DNA from: Halichondria panicea
Taxonomy: Eukaryota > Porifera > Demospongiae > Suberitida > Halichondriidae
NCBI RefSeq assembly: GCF_963675165.1
Contig: NC_087377.1
Location: 9,503,122 to 9,567,121 of the forward strand
Direction: 5' to 3'
DNA: 64,000 nt
The notes beneath the pieces are model-generated. The model did no database searches. It saw only the letters and a program-made list of their open reading frames with translations, and had not been told where the DNA came from. This document shows, piece after piece, positions 34,092-46,100 of this stretch. Each line of letters opens with the position of its first letter. The first letter of the stretch is position 1. Position numbers and translations under genes: made by a program.

Positions 34092-36414
34092 TTAACTGAA
34101 GTGTATATGGCCATAATAAGCTAGATTTCCCTGAGTGTGAGGTTCTGGTTTAATATCTTCGTATATCACAGGTGGTTGTCTCATTTCAGTTTCAGTTTGC
34201 AGAGTTATCTTCTCAGACCTCCTGCACTTGTTCACTGCCAGTACAATGAAAACACTGATGGCGAGAACTAGGGTCAAAAAGAACGTCACAGATACTGAAA
34301 GGGCTATTTCAGCTTCTCGGGATATGCCTATAAAGGAGGGAGGTATATGATTTATAAGCCAAACTGTAATAGTGAGTTTGTACCTAGAACAGTGAAGGAT
34401 CCAGTCACCGGCAGACCAATAGTGGTGGTAGAATCATTCCTGAGTATCACCTTTATGTCGTAAATGTAGAGTGTTCCAGGGGTCAGACCATCAAACATCA
34501 CCGTGTACTGTTGAGATGATGTGGGGTAGTTTGCCAACACAGCACTAGCATGAGGGGGATCAATAGCTGCGAGTATGGACAGGGAGTCAAGACTCATAGG
34601 GGGAGAGGGAGATACACTGACCACTATTGAGACAGAACTATCACCAACACATAGCTGTGGATTGACAAGCAGTTGCACCGGAACTGTAGAGATATACAAA
34701 ATGGATAAATTAGGCACACAAAGCTTTCTCTCACCTCTGACAGTGTCATCTGTACGATTCATGCACTCGTTGTTGATAAACACCACACAGACAGTGTACC
34801 TGTCACCAGACTGAGCTCCTGGTATTGACTGGGTCACCGATGAACCAGTTGCACTAAACCGAGGGTTACACACACCCTCCCCGATCTTACTGAACCCAAA
34901 CATTCTCAATGGAACTGCCTCTAAAGAGATATCCTATACATATATACAAGAATGATTCTTGATGAAATATTAAACAACCTGTTACATGTACCTGCCAGTT
35001 GATGTTAATCACCACATTATCTGACTGGAGAGTGAAAAATCGAGTTAAAACCTTTTAGAGGCACAAAACTATGTACCTGGGTGCTCAAATATCACATTCT
35101 GCAAACTGGTACCCACAGTGAGACGACCAGATGGTGTATTGGGCGTCACCGTTAGAGTTTGACTTTGACAGAAAGGGAAGTTGTGTAGATTTGACACCAG
35201 GACTGAAGTGCTAGAACCGACCGTACTATCTTCTCCTTCAGTCCAGGAGATGATATAGCCTGAGTTGCAGCCATCTGAAGCAGTGTTTGCCAGCTGTGTC
35301 CAAGACAAAGTAGTTGTGTTGGCTTTCACATTTGTAACCGCTTCCAAACCTGCACAAGAAAACTACTTATCTCAACAGCCACTACCGTATACCATATTCC
35401 GATAATATTTGCGAATGACAGTGTACAAGCCTGGTTGAGTCTAACTATGGCGAATTGTTTGCACTTGCTTTTTCTTTTTTCGTTTGCGACCTATGCAATT
35501 ATGTGGAAACCTCTCCATTTGCAATCTATTCGAAACCAGGTATAATTATGGTAGTAGCAAAACATTCAGAAACCTGATTCTCAGAACGGGGTTCACATAA
35601 ATTCTCAAACAACACTTAATACTGTCTCCTTATAGCATTATTTTTTTGCAGGTATATATATATGTATCTACTTGCTGTATCTACTCGCTATAATTTGGGC
35701 GATGAATAGTCCCTAGGAGGCTAGGCTTCTAAATCACTCATATACTTACTTATCATTTGTGGTGTACTTCTTCCCCCTTGTACGCCTGAAAGAGCTTGAA
35801 CAAAGCCGACAACAAAGTAGCAGTTCCTACACAGGTCCAGACCAGTCACACCAATGGAGGGAGAAGAGCTGCTCATGATAATGGGTGAGTCGCTGCTGCC
35901 CATCTGAGTGACTTCCACAAAGTACAGTGAAATACAGCGACTGTCTCCACCCGTTAAAGTCACTGTCACAGCTGTCAGAGAGTCCTGGCTCACAGACACA
36001 GCCTGAGTAGGATCTGCAGGGTGGTACATAGGAGTCAGCCAAGCATGTCTGATTATCAGCCAACTCATATACCTACCAGGAATCAATAGCATAGAGTTCA
36101 CAGCAGCATTGGGCCCACTTCTACAGACAACAGTTAATCCACTGGGAGATGAGATGGTTGGGCACTGAAAGACAGTGATGAGTCAACAGTTACTACAGTG
36201 CTACCCACATCAATGGTTGTGACTACATTGGTGATAGTCACATTCAGTTCTCCACAGGAGGAGGATTCACCAATACTGTCATCGTTAATAGTTTGAAAAC
36301 CGATCCCATTGAGGGGACACTGTCCATTAAAAGCTGTCCCATCCCAAACGGTTGGTGTTACAGTTGAACAGCGGATAGTTGCAGGACCAGGACAGTACAG
36401 AACCGGTTGCTGAG
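34092..36414 (-). pseudogene. Second FN3 receptor gene: duplicated ectodomain, different membrane/tail exon, damaged
   Basis: Exons homologous to 2-7 of the first receptor lie at 36414-36077, 36013-35750, 35349-35077, 34992-~35038 (partial), 34933-34735 and 34683-34384, followed by an unrelated last exon 34327-34092. Lesions: a 5-bp duplication in exon 2 near 36147 shifts the frame; about 50 bp spanning the exon 5 acceptor are deleted; the sequence that holds the signal-peptide exon in copy 1 is absent upstream. Exon 7 is intact and in phase here. The last exon encodes a membrane helix (VTFFLTLVLAISVFIVLAV), then KCRR, and a tail with VIYEDI and YYGHI. YEDI fits a YxxI phosphotyrosine motif, and YEDI plus YGHI are spaced by 12 residues, near the upper limit for ITAM-like pairs. 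It may still be transcribed from elsewhere, but as sequenced it cannot give a secreted full ectodomain. Confidence 0.8.
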
Positions 36415-36505
36415 CTGAAGAGTGCATGGAAAAATACTCATGTGGATGATGCTACTTTAAGTACTAAAAACCAGCAAAACTAGCACAGTAAAGCGTTTTA
36501 CAATA
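34350..36505. repeat. Tandem duplicate of 28160-30350
   Basis: Exons and introns match the first receptor almost base for base, including intron landmarks such as CGTATACCATATTCCGAT and the GCGATGAATAGTCCCTAGGA block. Homology ends abruptly at about 34370 (after exon 7) and about 36505, where it jumps to the 31450-type sequence. Hence about 1 kb, including the first exon, is missing from this copy. Confidence 0.85.
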
Positions 36506-37873
36506 ATATACTATACAATTCACGCAGATTGTCAAGAGTGAACGAGCGGTAAATTCTCTTACACTACTAGAAGAGAAGTATACGAAAATATGGGAGAGAA
36601 TATGCCCTAAGATCATAAACATGGCCAAGTATGACTCCAACAAACACTTGCAAGCTGAGTTGCCTAGCTATGATGCAAGCTACTCTACAGATGAGAATTA
36701 ATGTACTAAATTTGTCTTTATTATTATTTTATCCACATAATTATTATTCTTATAAGCTGAGAACAATAGTATGCTGGCAATCTGGTACCTATATACTACA
36801 TGTTTTGTGATGTACACTACAAAGCCATGGTAATCACGAGATAATAAATAACCTGGCAATTAAGATACGACAAATTGTCTGTCACATATACATACATTCT
36901 ACCGAAGAATGAATTGATACGAGAGATGTTCATCCTTGCATTGATTTTATGAAATACCTACCATAATTGATGTAATTACAGCGGCAGAAAAACTATTTCT
37001 AAGCGGCACATCTTTTAGAACACCAAAATTACGTTCAGCTGCAATGCGTCTAAATGATGGTGGTGCTTATGTTCTACAGCCAGTATAGACATTTTAGAGA
37101 AAATGGGCGTGGTTTAGCTCAGTTTCACTTGCTAGCTAGCTGTACCGTTGAGAGCTGACTCGTGAACAACATTTATTGACTCTATAGCTATGGGTCGGAG
37201 AACTGCTCAAAGTGTAAGGAAGTCATAGATGCAGGATTGTCTTGATGTTCTCAAACAAGCCTTTTTATAAGCGCCAAAAATATAATTACAGCAACGGTAG
37301 GCGCTTCTTTTAAGGCCTCTCTACTGATGCTGACGTGGCGCTTAAATTATGGTGGCGCTGTAATTACATCAATTACGCAATGATTATTACAAAACTCACC
37401 TTCATTTGCAGGATGGAGACACACGTACACCGGAACAAGTTCCACTTCCATGCACAACTATGATCCAGATGGCTGGCCACCAGTAATATTCTAGAGAGGA
37501 TTGACAAAACTACACTTATAAAAAATCTCAACTGTACCTACAAAGAAAGCTCTGCTGGTGCTCCTTGAACACGTTCTATGCATTCAACATGGAATATACT
37601 GAAGAGTGCTCCAATTTCCAAGAACAGGCTCCTGGCAGCAGTAGGTGTCTAACTAACTATAAACTCAAGCAACTAAACTCACACCTGTAGATAATTATGT
37701 ACCATGTGCTCTTGTTCCTGCAATTATTGTTTATGATGTCATCTAGTAATTATTATATGCCTGGCTGGGCCCAGGCAATCAATATGGATTGGTGATCACT
37801 TCACTATTTTTTCTCTTGCATTTCAGAGTCTGCATACATACTAATAAAAATGCACACATTATTATAATAATTA
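36506..37873. other. Gene-free stretch beyond the second receptor
   Basis: 36510-36800 and 37574-37791 are the outer duplicated segments described above. About 37265-37370 is a GCGCC-type MITE (GGCGCTGTAATTACATCAAT). No coding sequence recognised. Confidence 0.5.
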
Positions 37874-38213
37874 TAGTAGACCTCGTTAATTTGGTTACCC
37901 TTGGGACAGTGCAGCTTGGCCGGAATAGTAAGGTGGCCGCATTTAAGAAATTGCCGCAGCTAAAAAACGACCTTACCTCAAATCTAATGACTAATTTTGC
38001 GGTTTTGTCTTGGGATAATGAAGGATAATTATAATGAATCATTCTGTTCTCTATTTATAAATTTTATCTGCCAAAACGTCATATCCATGCAGAATAGCGA
38101 GTGGCCACATTTCAGGGTGAGTTTTGTGCAGTAGCTAGCAATCCATGCCAACTAAATGGCAGGTATATCGAGGTGGCTGTACTTCAGAGAGCTGGAATAG
38201 CGAGAGTCTACTG
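37874..38213. mobile_element. pogo-like MITE, copy 4
   Basis: TAGTAGACCTCGTTAATTTG pairs with the right end ATAGCGAGAGTCTACTG. The interior matches the other copies (GGGACAGTGCAG, GAGTGGCC, TTTCAGGGTGAGTTTTG). Confidence 0.65.
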
Positions 38214-38275
38214 GAATAGTAATTTCACATTCTATTTTTAATACTTGTACGGTATTATAATTATAGTTCAGTATT

Positions 38276-38420
38276 ATGCCCCAAAACCGTGATGCTCTGA
38301 AAATAGATTTTGTTATTACCTCCATGCATCAGTTGGGTCCAGTGTACAAAGATCCTGATGTCTTTAAAGTAGACCCCCACACTCAGGACAATCTTGCCTA
38401 TGGTCATTATTGTTCATTTT
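38276..38420 (+). pseudogene. Orphan tail-exon fragment related to the second FN3 receptor
   Basis: The plus strand reads GPVYKDPDVFKVDPHTQDNL followed by AYGHY. This resembles PVIYEDIKPEPHTQGNLAYY in the last exon of the receptor at 34092-36414, which is on the other strand. No membrane helix, FN3 exon or splice partner was found near it. It looks like a stranded exon left by an inversion or duplication. Confidence 0.5.
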
Positions 38421-38499
38421 TTTTATTACTTCGGATGACTTTTATTTTCGTACAAACTCCAGCCACTAGTTACCATTACAGTGTTTATTGGTGATGTAA

Positions 38500-38960
38500 A
38501 TAATTCTCTAGCTCCAGGTGTCTTGCGTGAACACAAAAGTTCTTATTTATTCGTTTTGTTTTATGGCTATAAATTATGTAAGTGGAACTATGCTCCACAC
38601 TGGAAAACTCCACTGGATACTCTGCACGCATGCAGATGGTTGGGCCGCCTATTTGACCATTCCCTGCATGGCTTTGCATTAATCTCGATTATTATAAGTC
38701 AATTGCACACAATTGCATATGGCGAGTCCATTATTACACTGTCCAAATCGCAAAAGCAGAAATCAGCATAATTATATCGTAACAGAATTATTTGTGAAGG
38801 ACTGATTTTTATCGTACATAGAGGAAGTAATTAATCAGGTGGTAAACTACAACGGTACGTAATTTAGTGAACCTCTTTAGTTAATTATTAGTGTGTTGTA
38901 GAACAGTATAGGCTGGAAATTTTGAGAAGTAAATATTCTAGATAATGTGAATGTTTTGCT
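38500..38960. repeat. Tail fragment of the composite repeat (copy D)
   Basis: It shares GTCTTGCGTGAACACAAA, CTCCACTGGATACTCT, GGTTGGGCCGCCTATTTGAC and GAGGAAGTAATTAATCAGGTGG with the tails of copies A and C (about 15780-15900, 61500-61800). Confidence 0.65.
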
Positions 38961-39296
38961 TGGAGAACTAAAATAGAACGTCGATATAATAGGTGTTTTG
39001 TATTTAAATGTTAGTTTTCTGACTATTGAGTACCATCGATTTGACATTCAACTGAGCAAGTGCCGAAATGCAAACATCACGCAATCCTTCACATTACCTT
39101 ATAACAAAAACATTTGGGAAGACTATAATTATTTGAACCGAATTGGCGTTCTTTAATTTGGGTTTCGTGGGTGTTGCTATATATACCATGTCAATGACGT
39201 GCCTTCGCTGCTTAAATTGGTGGTTTTAATTTGGCAATCTTCAGTAAAACTCGTCAAAAACGCTCACCAAATTTCCTCTGTACGGATGGTGTAATC

Positions 39297-39788
39297 ATAG
39301 ATTGAATAGGGAGAGGGATTAGAAATGGAAGTCACCTCAAATTATATCCGCGTTACGCCGGGGTTTAATCGAGGCTGTGTATCTAACGTTGGTAAAATCT
39401 AGTACCTTGACTGTCTGCTAGATTATACTAAAACTTGCACTTCCAACTGACACTTGAGACCACATGGGACACAGTAGCTATATTAGAAGCATTCTAGGTA
39501 CATAAAGATCTTATAGCGTGTTTTGTACCTCTAGCTCTCTTCACAAAAGTCAAAAATGTATTTTTTCTTTTCCAACTGATGCTCACCATTAGGGGGCATG
39601 AGAATAACGTTTTAGGGGGGCTCTGAATATCTTGTAGTGATCATAATTCATGAAACATTGTTTCCCGCGTGTTGAGCAACCGTACCACGGATTGACATCA
39701 AAGGCTGTCTGGTGCCATGCTGCAAATTCAATGTAAAATGTCACGTGACGCTACTTCCGTTTCCAATCCCTCTCCCTATTCAATCTAT
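39297..39788. mobile_element. 492-bp MULE-like MITE
   Basis: The ends ATAGATTGAATAGGGAGAGG and CCTCTCCCTATTCAATCTAT are perfect complements, and inverted homology continues to GGAAGT. Flanks GGTGTAATC (39288-39296) and GGTATAATC (39789-39797) form a 9-bp duplication with one mismatch. No transposase. Confidence 0.8.
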
Positions 39789-39850
39789 GGTATAATCTGG
39801 CCAGTAAAGTCAGTTATTGACAAGAATTTATGAAAACACAACTGTACTAC

Positions 39851-40087
39851 TATATAAAAGCCTGCAAGTTTCATAATTATATTGTTTAGACAATGGACAT
39901 CTGCTAATTAAGCGAACATGAATGTTTAGCTTTCAGCTTAATTATAAGAAATGCAACAAACATGAGCGTGGCATACGATCTTGCTTTCAATGCATGGCAA
40001 ATTCCTCACCAAATAAGAAAGCCAGTATATGCACGTCCTAGATATGGGGACACAGGTCGGGAACAATTAATCAAGTGTAGTAATTAA
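39851..40087 (+). CDS. TATA-driven small ORF (41 aa), paralogous to 52441-52758
   Basis: TATATAAAAG at 39851-39860 precedes an ATG at 39962. The frame encodes MSVAYDLAFNAWQIPHQIRK and ends with TAA at 40085-40087. The same TATA-to-ATG arrangement and N-terminal LAFNAWQIP-QIRK reading recur at 52441. Between the copies, length changes near the start of the frame are multiples of three up to the sequence GCACGT. It may be a first exon or a small peptide gene. No known family was recognised. Confidence 0.35.
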
Positions 40088-40926
40088 ATTAGAGACATCA
40101 GGCCGGTGTATCGAGAGTAGTATCTAGGGTGAAGATGCTTAAAACAAAACTATGATGTCATTGTATAGGTGATGAACAATGGATTTTTAAGATACGAGGA
40201 ACTTGTCACACGAGTTGTAGTAATAACTATATAGACAAGCTGAAGGTGTGGTAAATACAGCAACGGAACTCTTAAGCAACCCAGAGACCTAGGGCACATA
40301 TTTTAGTGTGTCGAAACTGGGCCTACTATTGCAAAACAGTGACAAAACCTATGATTGGCATTATAATATCAACTATGAGGCTATCGCTTGACAACCACAA
40401 CAGAGTACAAGCTAGACACAGGACCATTGGCCATGCAGACATTGACTATAATTATATAATTTATTTACTGCCTGACTATTGCGGTGGTTTTAACCCCTTA
40501 CATTTTATTACCTATTACAAATGGTTGTTTTCACACGGTAATGGAAGTTTTACTGCATGAGTAAAAATAATTGCACTATTTACGATTACCAAAATGTTAC
40601 TTTACGATTGAATAAAATGTTACTTTACTATAAAAAAACTGTTTTTTTAACCCTTTGGTTGAAAGGTACATTTACTAATTCGGGTTAAACTGACATGTTG
40701 TTTGACATAGTGGGGACTGTCCCAGGGAAGTGCCCTCGCATGTCCACCACTTTCCGATATGTATTATGTACATATGTACGTTAATAGTACATGTGTAGAA
40801 CAGACATAATTTTATGTTAATGATCAGCAGAGAAAACAATGTTTACAGATGTTCACATTCTGCATGAGTAATGAGCAAAATTAATGAACAGTTTAGGTTG
40901 AAACATTAACCTTAGCTATAATTATT

Positions 40927-41499
40927 ATGTCTAGCAAAAACGTCAGAGCAATGGAAGACAGATCAAGTGTCCACAATTTTCCTACTGATGATTCACAATA
41001 CAGAGTTGGTTGCCAGTTTCATTCGATTCAGGAAAAAGACTTGAAAGTAGGGGATCATATCTATGCCTATACATATTGTTTGGCTTCTATATACCAGCAC
41101 CATGGTATCTACGTGGGCACTACTGCTGGAACACCGATTGTAATTCACTTTACTGGCCAGAAGGAGCAGAAAACAAAATTTACAGCAAAGATAACTCGAT
41201 CGTCTCTTGATCAGTTTCTGGATGGAGCTTCGTTGCGATTGGTTGTGTACAGAGTTAGTGATGGCCAAGCACAGGCAGGAACGTCAACACATACAAGCTA
41301 TAGCTTACCAGCCCACCAAGTAGTAGCCACTGCTAAGCACTATGCTGAACATCCGGAGGAGTGGGATGAATGTAACCTTTTAGAAAACAACTGTGAGATA
41401 TTTTGCATCTTCTGCAAGACAGGACACTGTTCTGATGATAATGATCAAGCACACCGCGGCCTTCGAGAATTGGCTGAGGGGATTGAACAGCTTAATTAA
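40927..41499 (+). CDS. LRAT-domain protein (NlpC/P60-like papain fold), 190 aa
   Basis: A single open exon from ATG at 40927 to TAA. The LRAT/H-rev107 fold is marked by VGDHIYAY (residues 41-48), the catalytic His region YQHHGIYVG (56-64), VIHF (72-75) and the catalytic Cys segment ENNCEIFCIFCKTG with Cys156. In characterised relatives the Cys and His residues catalyse acyl transfer or phospholipase reactions on membrane lipids. No C-terminal membrane anchor, such as those of LRAT and HRASLS proteins, is visible, so a soluble protein is suggested. Neighbours are an MITE-rich spacer and the NLR gene 1.7 kb downstream; no functional link is shown. The substrate cannot be predicted. No lesion was seen. 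Confidence 0.8.
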   Translation: MSSKNVRAMEDRSSVHNFPTDDSQYRVGCQFHSIQEKDLKVGDHIYAYTYCLASIYQHHGIYVGTTAGTPIVIHFTGQKEQKTKFTAKITRSSLDQFLDGASLRLVVYRVSDGQAQAGTSTHTSYSLPAHQVVATAKHYAEHPEEWDECNLLENNCEIFCIFCKTGHCSDDNDQAHRGLRELAEGIEQLN

Positions 41500-43130
41500 T
41501 AAACCATCAAAACAATTACCCAAACAGTGACAGTGTGTTCATAGAATTATACTACATGTACGTATAATGCTTAGAATACAAAGTGCTTAAGTATAAAATT
41601 ATACATGCACTGGTACATTTTTTTCAAGTCTGTGAGAAGCACATTCATGCAAATATACTGCACAATGTGTACAATGGAACAACATGATAATCCCATTGAG
41701 ATTCACACTTGTACTGTATATATAATGATTCAACACAATACTAACCTTAAGATACAACTAAATTTCCTCCCCACATCACATATGCAGCTATTCATTACAC
41801 ACACATTCAAGCCCACTAGCTAGACCCAGCATGCAATGCAGAGTGACTCATGAGCTCACCTATACCTTCAGTATGCAGTCTCTCAGCCGGTAACACAGCA
41901 TTGTCATAGCAGTAGTTGTTCAGACAGTACCACACAGCTGCCTGCACGATTCATTTAGTAGTGAGCAACTATACTGTATTTTTACTATAGCGAGTAATTT
42001 TCGTGAGGGGGGGGGGGGCGGGTAAAATTCGTTATTTTCATGGGCAGGCTGTACTTTCACAAAATGTTTCGCCACGAAAACGTAGGCACGGTTTACCAAA
42101 ACACATGCAATGCAGTGCAGGCAATGCAGTACAGGCAATGAAGTCTAACAAATTTTTACTGACAAAAATCACCGTGTTTTGAGTTGAACGAATTTTACGA
42201 AAATTACTCAATCTGATCAATATGACATTCTCTTTTCCTGCATGCCTTCAAACGGATATAGTCTCGTGATACCGGTTTTACAGTCGGAGACATATAAACT
42301 CAGCTCAACACACAATACTTGATCCACTTGTTTGGTATGGTATTAAAGTATGCATCAATTCAAAATCACAATTCTTAAGACACATTGGGTAGGAATCGTC
42401 CAGCAAATGAAAATGAAAATTGAACAGTATGATAATTATGTAGACTTGAAACCACTCCCTTTCTTGGCAATTAAGCTGTCGTGTTGAGAGTTGTTCTGTT
42501 GGAATGCAATTATACAAACCACAAAGTACGTAATGCGTGGGTGATATTACTTTTAGCTTCGATAACAGACTGCCAGTGATGTACTTATACTCGAGGCTTA
42601 TAATAATTGTGTGCAGATAGCAGTGGCACATGAGTATTTGTGACGTTTGCATTCTTGTGGGAGCGTGAGATTCTTCACACACTGGGACAACTCTCAACAC
42701 AGCAGCTTGCCAGTCCCTTTCCCGGCCAAAAGAAAAGGAGTGGTTTCCAATCTAAAAAAATACACATGGAATATAAACCTATGGGGCTCAATCATAAAAA
42801 TACCTAAAATGAGCTGGTAAATTGTAAATTGGGGCTATAACAAAATCATTCTGATGTCTCACACAGCCCTTAAAGCTCAACCACAATTAGACTATCTATT
42901 GACCAGAAGCTGAACAAGTCACAGTTTACTGGCCACAAAGACAAAGCTGAACAGTCACAGTTTACTGGCCACAAAGACAAACTTTTAGCATGTACGTTAG
43001 CTGTACGTACAAACAAGTTGTGCACTGTACAAGTTTGAGGTCCCCCAACCTAAACACAAGAAAGTGAACTGTAGTCTCCAAACTGACACACAATGTAAGT
43101 ACCAGCTAATAGAATTATGAGCACTGTATA
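41500..43130. other. Spacer between LRAT and NLR genes
   Basis: No gene recognised. It contains inverted GCGAGTAATTTTCGT / ACGAAAATTACTC halves (about 41990 and 42197), a 12-G run at 42007-42018, an MITE at 42449-42746, and a 37-bp near-perfect tandem repeat at 42909-42981 (CACAGTTTACTGGCCACAAA unit). Confidence 0.5.
42449..42746. mobile_element. MITE with AAACCACTCC ends
   Basis: AAACCACTCCCTTTCTTGGC at the left is mirrored by GCCAAAAGAAAAGGAGTGGTTT at the right, with an inner inverted pair GTTGAGAGTTG / CAACTCTCAAC. The arms are diverged, suggesting an older insertion. Confidence 0.6.
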
Positions 43131-43187
43131 ATAAATTGTCGTTTATATACACATACAGCTACGTAAGAACAGGGACATACGAACACA

Positions 43188-46100
43188 ATGGATCTATCTC
43201 CATCGACACAAGGGGAACAAGAGCCACAACAAGTGAGCAGTCACAGTCCGTTGGCTCAACACACAAATACTTCACCACTAATTGTGAGTATTCCACGCTC
43301 AATAAGAGAACAACATATCACTGAAACTGCCTCTAATGATACTCAGTTTTCTGTTCATACTCTTTCACAACTAATTGTCAGTATACCGTATTCAGTAAGA
43401 GCACAACGGTTAAAAAAAACTTATCGTTAGTATTCCAAGAGAAATACATTCAGAACATGAATTATCCGACCAATTTCACTCTGATATTCACTCTCCACTA
43501 GCTAGGAAACGGTCGTCTACTAGAACCAGGGGCAAAACGTGCCAACCTAGCTCTACCTTGCAAGGTGCCAGTTGTACAGATATTACACCAGCTAAAAGGG
43601 TTCACCACAATAACCCTCAACAGTTGGCAGGTAGAGCACGTCAGTACGAGAGTGATGATAGTGATAGTATATGTATACAGCAGTATGAAAGTGACACCTC
43701 ACAGCAATCTAATGGTGAACATAATGAGACTGATGATGACACAAACCAACAACATTCTATAGCAAGTTCTAGTCAAATAACATCAGCTGGTAGTCAAATT
43801 TTAAATTTCAACGAAATGTACAGAGAACTTCCCGAAGTCAGTCCAAAATGGTACAACCTAAGCCTAGCATTGGGTCTTGATACAGGCATCCTCAATATCA
43901 TAGAACACGATAATAAAGAATGTGAAACCTGTTTAAGGAAAGCCCTATACCAACGACATACTATCAGACCATTGACATGGGCAGAAATTGATACAGCTTT
44001 AAGACAACGTACTGTTCAAATGAATGCATTGGCTGATAAAATACAAGAAAATATCTCGACAAAAAGCTTATTATCGCGTACATGTAGCTCACAGCCTAGT
44101 AGTGACCCCACTCCAGAATGTGTTGTGAGGTACTCCAGCTTCCTTAAAGACAAGTACAAACAGATGTCATCTTTACCAGACGATTGGCCACCACCATTGA
44201 AAGATAAATTTTCAAAACTAGCTCTAATTGAGAAGAAACAGATTCCTTTACCTCAAGCTAAGCACACACAATCAATTGAGTATGATTACGCTACTGGTAA
44301 TGTGGACAATATTGTTAAGAGAAAGCAAGTGATTACATTAGAAAAGATCTTCGAGCCACTACCTGGTGATTCTAAAGTAGTTGCACCAAACAGGTACACT
44401 GTTGTAATAGACGGAGCCCCAGGAGTAGGCAAAACCACACTCAGCAGGAAGATATGCATTGATTGGGCACAAGGGAAGCTCATCAAGGACCACCACACTG
44501 TTATCCTCAAACCACTAAGGGAACTAAGAGGTCACACAGCTGCCTCACTATCTGACTTACTAAAAGCTGACGACCCTGAGCTAAAGGAGCAAATCATAAA
44601 GCACATACAGGAGACATCAGGTTTAGGAGTAATGTTCATCTTTGACGGATTTGACGAGCTGAGCAGTCAGCAACGATCTGATAAGAATACACTTTTATGG
44701 GAAATCATTCGAGGGAATTCCCTACACAATTGTTCTGTGCTGGTTACATCACGATCATATGCCTCAGGCCCACTACAGGATATCAACCGTGTCAATCGTG
44801 TTAATCGACATGTTGAAGTATTAGGATTTAAAAGAAAGGATATAGAACATTGTATTAAACAGAACATTACAGACAAAGAAAAAGCAGAGAAGCTAATACA
44901 GATGCTGAAGGAGAGATTGGATATTGTCTCCCTATGCTATATCCCTCTAAACTGCAGGATTGTACTGTATGTCTACCAGAAAAAACATACTTTACCTGAC
45001 ACACTCACACAACTCTATGAGGTATTCATTCTGTACACAGTCAAACACTACAAACCTGGCATAAATGAAATAAAATATGCAAATAATATTGAGGATTTTC
45101 CCGCTACAATAATCAAGTGTCTAGACTCGTTATGTGAGTTAGCATACACAGGAATGACTCAAGATAAGCTAGTCTTCAAATATAAGGAAGTCACACAGGA
45201 ATTTGACACACCAGCATTATCTTTAGGACTACTAAACTTGATCGAGACTTTCAGCAAGGAACAGACAGAGGCTTATTACTATCAGTTCCTTCATTTAACC
45301 ATTCAAGAGTTTCTAGCTGCAAGGCATCTTGCACTAAAAAAGAGCAAAGAAGACAAACTAGAGTTTATTACATCCAAAATTGATGATGATAGATTTAGAA
45401 TGACTTTACTCTTTCTTTCTGGATTGACTAAACTTGATTTTCTTCCTGTTGAACAAGCCTTCCCAGCTCTGAAATCAATAGAGACTGGTGTGTGTCATTA
45501 TTTCAAAACAAAAACAAAATCTCTACGAAAACCAGTGAGAACTCAATTCTTATTCCTGGCTCATCTTCTATACGAAAGCCGACAAACGACATACAACTGG
45601 CTCTTTCCTTGTCTGGTGACCAATTCACTCAACTTGTCAGAGCATAGTCTCTCTCAGTTTGACTGCCTTGTCTTGGCCAACTTTCTCGCCCTAACTCCCA
45701 AAGATCACGTGTGGGATGATATAAACTTGTCCCAATGCAGTCTTAGTTCTGATACAATTAAACTATTAGTGTCTAAGAAGCATTCACAGAGAGATATTTC
45801 AGTATTGTGCCTAACTAAACGACTAGATCTCTGTTCCTACAAAAGTGCTCGAATTTCTCAAAATTCTTTCACAGCACTCTTCGAAAAGGATTCAAAACTG
45901 GAATACGTTAAAATTCCACCATTGGAGTTTAAAGAAATAATATGCTGCAAATCACCTTTAGGTGAAGCATTGCACATGCTACGAGCAAATAGCTTACAGG
46001 AATTAATAATGACATCCGATACTGAAGCAGGGTGGGCTGAGAGTGAAATTATATCAAAAAGTGCATTACAGATTTCAAAAATGAAAATATGTTCAGGGGT

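Noticed and set aside
42007-42022. G-run as a G-quadruplex regulatory site
   Set aside because: A single 12-G run plus GGG in a repeat-rich spacer, without a nearby gene start; it may also be of uncertain length.
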